Assembly (NCBI RefSeq): GCF_020165195.1
Contig: NZ_JAIUHR010000032.1
Span: forward strand, 1-64,000
Reading direction: 5' to 3'
DNA from: Mesorhizobium sp. CA14
GTDB lineage: Bacteria > Pseudomonadota > Alphaproteobacteria > Rhizobiales > Rhizobiaceae
DNA length: 64,000 nt
Program-made: the position numbers and the translations under genes
The notes under the pieces: generated by a model
What the model saw: only the letters and a program-made list of their open reading frames with translations
Told to the model about the DNA's origin: nothing
Databases searched by the model: none
Shown: positions 61,301-64,000 of the stretch, piece after piece
How positions within the stretch are numbered: position 1 is the first letter of the stretch
Layout of the letters: each line of letters starts with the position of its first letter

Positions 61301-62443
61301 ATGCACGACTTCGACGGCATGGTCGGGCAGATCTACGATGCGGCGGTCGAACCCGGCCGCTGGCCGCAGGTCCTCGAGACGCTGTCGGATTTCCTCGAAG
61401 GCGCCGCCACCAAGCTGACGTTCCAGAACGCAAGGACGTTGCGCAGCGAAGCGAGTTCGGTGCGCATGCCGCCCGAGGCGGACCTTACCTACGCGCAGTA
61501 TTACTACAAGACCAATGTGTTCCTGCCGCGCATCGCCAGGCTGCGCGCCGGCGCGTTGATTCCGGTGTGGGACCTCCTGCCGCGCGAGGTCTACCAGCGC
61601 TCGGAGTTCTATAACGACTTCTGCCGGCCCGGCGACATGTGCCACCCGATCGGGGTCGTGCTGGCCAACGAACCGGACATGCGCGTCGTGTTCACCTGCG
61701 GACGCGCCAGGACGGCCGGCGAGTTCGAGCCCGAGCATCTCGACCGGCTGCGCCGCGTCGGGCCGCATCTGGTTCGCGCGGCGAGCATGGGATTGCGGCT
61801 CTCGCGTTCGGAGATCGCCAGGAGTGCCAATGTCGAGGCGCTCGACCGCGTCGCCCAGGGTGTGCTGATCGTGGCGGCGAATGGCGAGATCCTGTTCGCC
61901 AACCGGGCGGCCGAAGCGCTGCTCACCGAAGCCGATGGAATCAGGATCGAGAAATCGGCGCTGCGCGCAAATAAGCCAGCGGATGCCGCACAATTTCGCC
62001 GGTTGATTGCCTCGGCCGCGGAGCAGTCGGACACCGCAGGCGGCGTGATGGCGCTCGCGCGGCCGGCGCCGCGTCGACCGCTGAGCGTGCTGGTGGCACC
62101 GCTGAAGATCGAGTCGACATGGTTCGTGACCGGCCGCCCGGCCGCAATCGTGTTCGTGGCCGATCCGGACAGCGCGCCGCGGACCATGCAGGGCCAGTTG
62201 CGCAATCTCTATCGACTGACCCCGGCCGAGGCGGCCGTGGCCATTGCGATCGCCCGGGGCGAAGGACTGCAGGCGGTCGCAGACGAGCTCGGCATCAGCC
62301 TGACCACGGCGCGCACCCACCTGCAGCACGTGTTCGAAAAGACGGAGACGAGGCGGCAGGCGGAGCTGGTGCGCCTCATTGCGGCGAGCGGCGTTTACGA
62401 CCGGTTGGCGGAACCTGCGCCGAAAAGGCTCCGGACCCTGTAG
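61301..62443 (+). CDS. LuxR-family helix-turn-helix regulator
   Basis: 380 residues. The C-terminal HTH is LTPAEAAVAIAIARGEGLQA, then LGISLTTARTHLQHVFEKTE. The N-terminal part (DFDGMVGQIYDAAVEPGRWP; RPGDMCHPIGVVLANEPDMR) and a PAS-like centre (DRVAQGVLIVAANGEILFAN) suggest a sensor module, not an autoinducer-binding LuxR. No receiver domain. The ATG at 61301 is preferred over an upstream in-frame ATG at 61211. Adjacent DoxX and SRPBCC genes follow on the same strand. Confidence 0.85.
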   Translation: MHDFDGMVGQIYDAAVEPGRWPQVLETLSDFLEGAATKLTFQNARTLRSEASSVRMPPEADLTYAQYYYKTNVFLPRIARLRAGALIPVWDLLPREVYQRSEFYNDFCRPGDMCHPIGVVLANEPDMRVVFTCGRARTAGEFEPEHLDRLRRVGPHLVRAASMGLRLSRSEIARSANVEALDRVAQGVLIVAANGEILFANRAAEALLTEADGIRIEKSALRANKPADAAQFRRLIASAAEQSDTAGGVMALARPAPRRPLSVLVAPLKIESTWFVTGRPAAIVFVADPDSAPRTMQGQLRNLYRLTPAEAAVAIAIARGEGLQAVADELGISLTTARTHLQHVFEKTETRRQAELVRLIAASGVYDRLAEPAPKRLRTL

Positions 62444-62512
62444 GATCGCGGCTCCATAGCGCGTCCTTGGTTCGACCCTGGCAGAGGGATCGAACCATCA
62501 GGAGGAACACCC

Positions 62513-62923
62513 ATGAGCATTTCCGAAGCCGTGCCTGTCTCGAACGGCGCCTTGTGGACCGGGCGCGCGCTCAGCGCCGTCGTCGTCCTGTTCATGATCT
62601 TCGACGGCGTCGTCAAGCTGCCGCCGCTGGAAATCGTCAGCCGCACGATGACCGAACTCGGCTGGCCGGCCGACGCCAATGTCGCGCGCCTGATCGGGGT
62701 TATCGGGCTGATCTCGACCGCGCTCTATGCCTTGCCGCGCACCTCGGTGCTCGGCGCCATCCTGCTCACCGCCTATATGGGCGGCGCGATTTCGACCCAT
62801 GTGCGGATCGGCAACCCGCTCTTCTCGCACACCTTGTTCGGCGTCTATCTCGGCATCATCCTGTGGGGCGGGCTCTATCTGCGCGACCAAAGGGTGCGCG
62901 CGCTGATCCCGCTCTCGCGATAG
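62513..62923 (+). CDS. DoxX-like membrane protein
   Basis: 136 residues with four likely membrane segments: LSAVVVLFMIFDGVVKLPPL, LIGVIGLISTALYALPRTSV, LGAILLTAYMGGAISTHVRI and TLFGVYLGIILWGGLYLRDQ. Matches the DoxX-like family, possible quinone- or redox-related membrane proteins. Eleven bases before the SRPBCC gene, so co-transcribed. Confidence 0.88.
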   Translation: MSISEAVPVSNGALWTGRALSAVVVLFMIFDGVVKLPPLEIVSRTMTELGWPADANVARLIGVIGLISTALYALPRTSVLGAILLTAYMGGAISTHVRIGNPLFSHTLFGVYLGIILWGGLYLRDQRVRALIPLSR

Positions 62924-62933
62924 GGAGAGAAAA

Positions 62934-63461
62934 ATGCTCACCACCATCCTCATCATCCTGGTCGTCATCATCGCCGCCGTGCTGATCTATGCCGCGACCC
63001 GGCCGAACGATTTCGTCGTCACCCGCTCCGCCAGCATCAAGGCTCCGGCCGAGATGATCTTCCCGCTGATCAACGATTTCCGGCGCTGGCCGGAATGGTC
63101 GCCCTTCGAAAAACTCGACCCCCAGATGCAGCGCAAGCTGTCCGGTGCCGACAGCGGCAACGGCGCGGTCTATGCCTGGGAAGGCAACTCCAAGGCCGGC
63201 AAGGGCCGCATGGAGATCACAAATTCGGTGCCGTCATCGCTGGTCTCGCTCAAGCTCGACTTCGAAAGACCGTTCCGGGCCAACAACACGGTCGACTTCT
63301 CGCTCTCGCCGTCCGGCGACGGCACCACGATCACCTGGGCAATGCGCGGCGCAAGGCCTTTCATTGCCAAGCTGATGGGCGTGTTCATGAATTTCGACGC
63401 GCTGATCGGCAAGGATTTCGAGGCCGGGCTCGACAAGCTGAGACGCCTTACCGAGCGGTGA
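62934..63461 (+). CDS. SRPBCC-family protein with an N-terminal membrane anchor
   Basis: 175 residues. A hydrophobic helix at the start (TTILIILVVIIAAVLIYAAT) anchors it. Then a polyketide-cyclase/START-like fold: VTRSASIKAPAEMIFPLIND, RRWPEWSPFEKLDPQMQRKL, VYAWEGNSKAGKGRMEITNS. Lipid or hydrophobic ligand presumed. Confidence 0.88.
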   Translation: MLTTILIILVVIIAAVLIYAATRPNDFVVTRSASIKAPAEMIFPLINDFRRWPEWSPFEKLDPQMQRKLSGADSGNGAVYAWEGNSKAGKGRMEITNSVPSSLVSLKLDFERPFRANNTVDFSLSPSGDGTTITWAMRGARPFIAKLMGVFMNFDALIGKDFEAGLDKLRRLTER

Positions 63462-63609
63462 AAAAACGTCATTCTTCAACGGGTTGATGCCCGGTGCCGC
63501 AAGCCTGGCCGCCGCATAGCCGACCAATTTTCATCATCGCCGGGATCAATTTACCTGTTTGTGAGTTTAGGGCATGGCGGCGAGGACGGCGCTTGAGAGA
63601 GGAACAGCG

Positions 63610-63873
63610 ATGAAGAAAGCAATTACCATCCTGGTGCTGACGATGGCCTTGGGCGCCTGCTCGCAAACGGAAAAGGGTGCTGCGATCGGCGGGTTGGGCG
63701 GTGCGGCTGTAGGCGCCGCTGTGGCCAACAACCCGACCCAAGGGGCCATTGTAGGAGGCGCGGTCGGCGCGGTCGCCGGCGCACTGATCGGCCATGCCAG
63801 CGAAGCCGGCAAGTGCCGCTATCGCGACCGCTACGGTCGCGTCTATGTGGCGCGCTGCCCGTCCGGCTACTGA
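63610..63873 (+). CDS. glycine-zipper lipoprotein
   Basis: 87 residues. The signal peptide ends in the lipobox LGAC (Cys at residue 17), so the protein is an outer- or inner-membrane lipoprotein. A glycine-zipper repeat follows (AAIGGLGGAAVGAAVANNPT; GAIVGGAVGAVAGALIGHAS), and the C-terminus is basic with two Cys (KCRYRDRYGRVYVARCPSGY). The ATG at 63610 begins the signal peptide. Confidence 0.88.
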   Translation: MKKAITILVLTMALGACSQTEKGAAIGGLGGAAVGAAVANNPTQGAIVGGAVGAVAGALIGHASEAGKCRYRDRYGRVYVARCPSGY

Positions 63874-63896
63874 GACGTCGGGCTGATCCAAAGAAG

Positions 63897-63920
63897 AACG
63901 GCGGGCAATGCCCGCCGTTT
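63897..63920. terminator. bidirectional rho-independent terminator
   Basis: AACGGCGGGC - AAT - GCCCGCCGTT with TTT after it on the plus strand and a T run on the minus side. It separates the convergent glycine-zipper gene and the partial gene at the window edge. Confidence 0.85.
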
Positions 63921-63944
63921 GCGTAAGCGAAAGCAGACCGGGAT

Positions 63945-64000
63945 TTACTCGGCGCTGGCGGCTTCGGCCGGAGCGGCGGTCGCCGCCGCGGCGGCAGCAG
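63945..64000 (-). CDS. C-terminal end of an Ala-rich protein, cut by the window edge
   Basis: TAA at 63947-63945 on the minus strand closes a frame encoding an Ala/Glu-rich tail (ATAAPAEAASAE). The position just behind a shared terminator suggests a real gene end. The protein cannot be identified from 18 codons. Confidence 0.45.
   Translation of the reverse strand, partial: AAAAAATAAPAEAASAE

Overview
The window is high-GC alphaproteobacterial chromosome and looks like Mesorhizobium or a close rhizobial relative. The grounds are the gene families (imuA-imuB-dnaE2 with a GTTC-N7-GTTC LexA box, a CUT2 sugar transporter with a Tat-exported binding protein, a Ros/MucR regulator, the leuD/leuB/asd set) and the many short intergenic palindromic repeats. 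The genus is an inference from gene content; no search was run.

Layout. 1-4843: a CUT2 sugar ABC transporter operon (binding protein, double ATPase, permease) ending in its LacI-type regulator; two back-to-back LacI-type operators sit at the promoter. 5047-7613: arginine catabolism (arginase then ornithine cyclodeaminase, minus strand) with a divergent Lrp/AsnC regulator. 7781-9565: small exported proteins and two related short proteins. 10043-33047: a 22.9-kb genomic island in a tRNA-Gly(GCC) gene, bounded by 56-bp direct repeats, with a tyrosine integrase and matching arm-type repeats near both ends. 33336-64000: core chromosome, including a ProX-type deacylase, a thioredoxin-TPR protein, a LON-domain protein, Trm112-like protein, the SOS mutagenesis cassette, a CreBC-like two-component pair, leuD, leuB, a DEAD-box helicase, asd and several small enzymes and regulators.

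The island carries no conjugation, plasmid or virion genes that I can recognise. Its cargo resembles a defence island: an HD-domain dNTPase; a CoiA-like nuclease; a four-gene same-strand block (HTH + nuclease-like + STAND-like giant protein, two HEPN proteins with R-x4-H motifs, and a DUF4238 protein); a decayed IS110-family element; a translationally coupled pair made of a phospholipase-D-like protein and an unrecognised partner; and regulators (a Ros/MucR homologue and a small XRE protein). The four-gene block and the PLD pair are the best candidates for undescribed systems. Their roles in defence are inferred from domain content and location.

The chromosome outside the island is dense with dispersed repeats of at least six families. 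Two families show paired base changes that keep hairpin stems intact between copies, which suggests they act as RNA structures.
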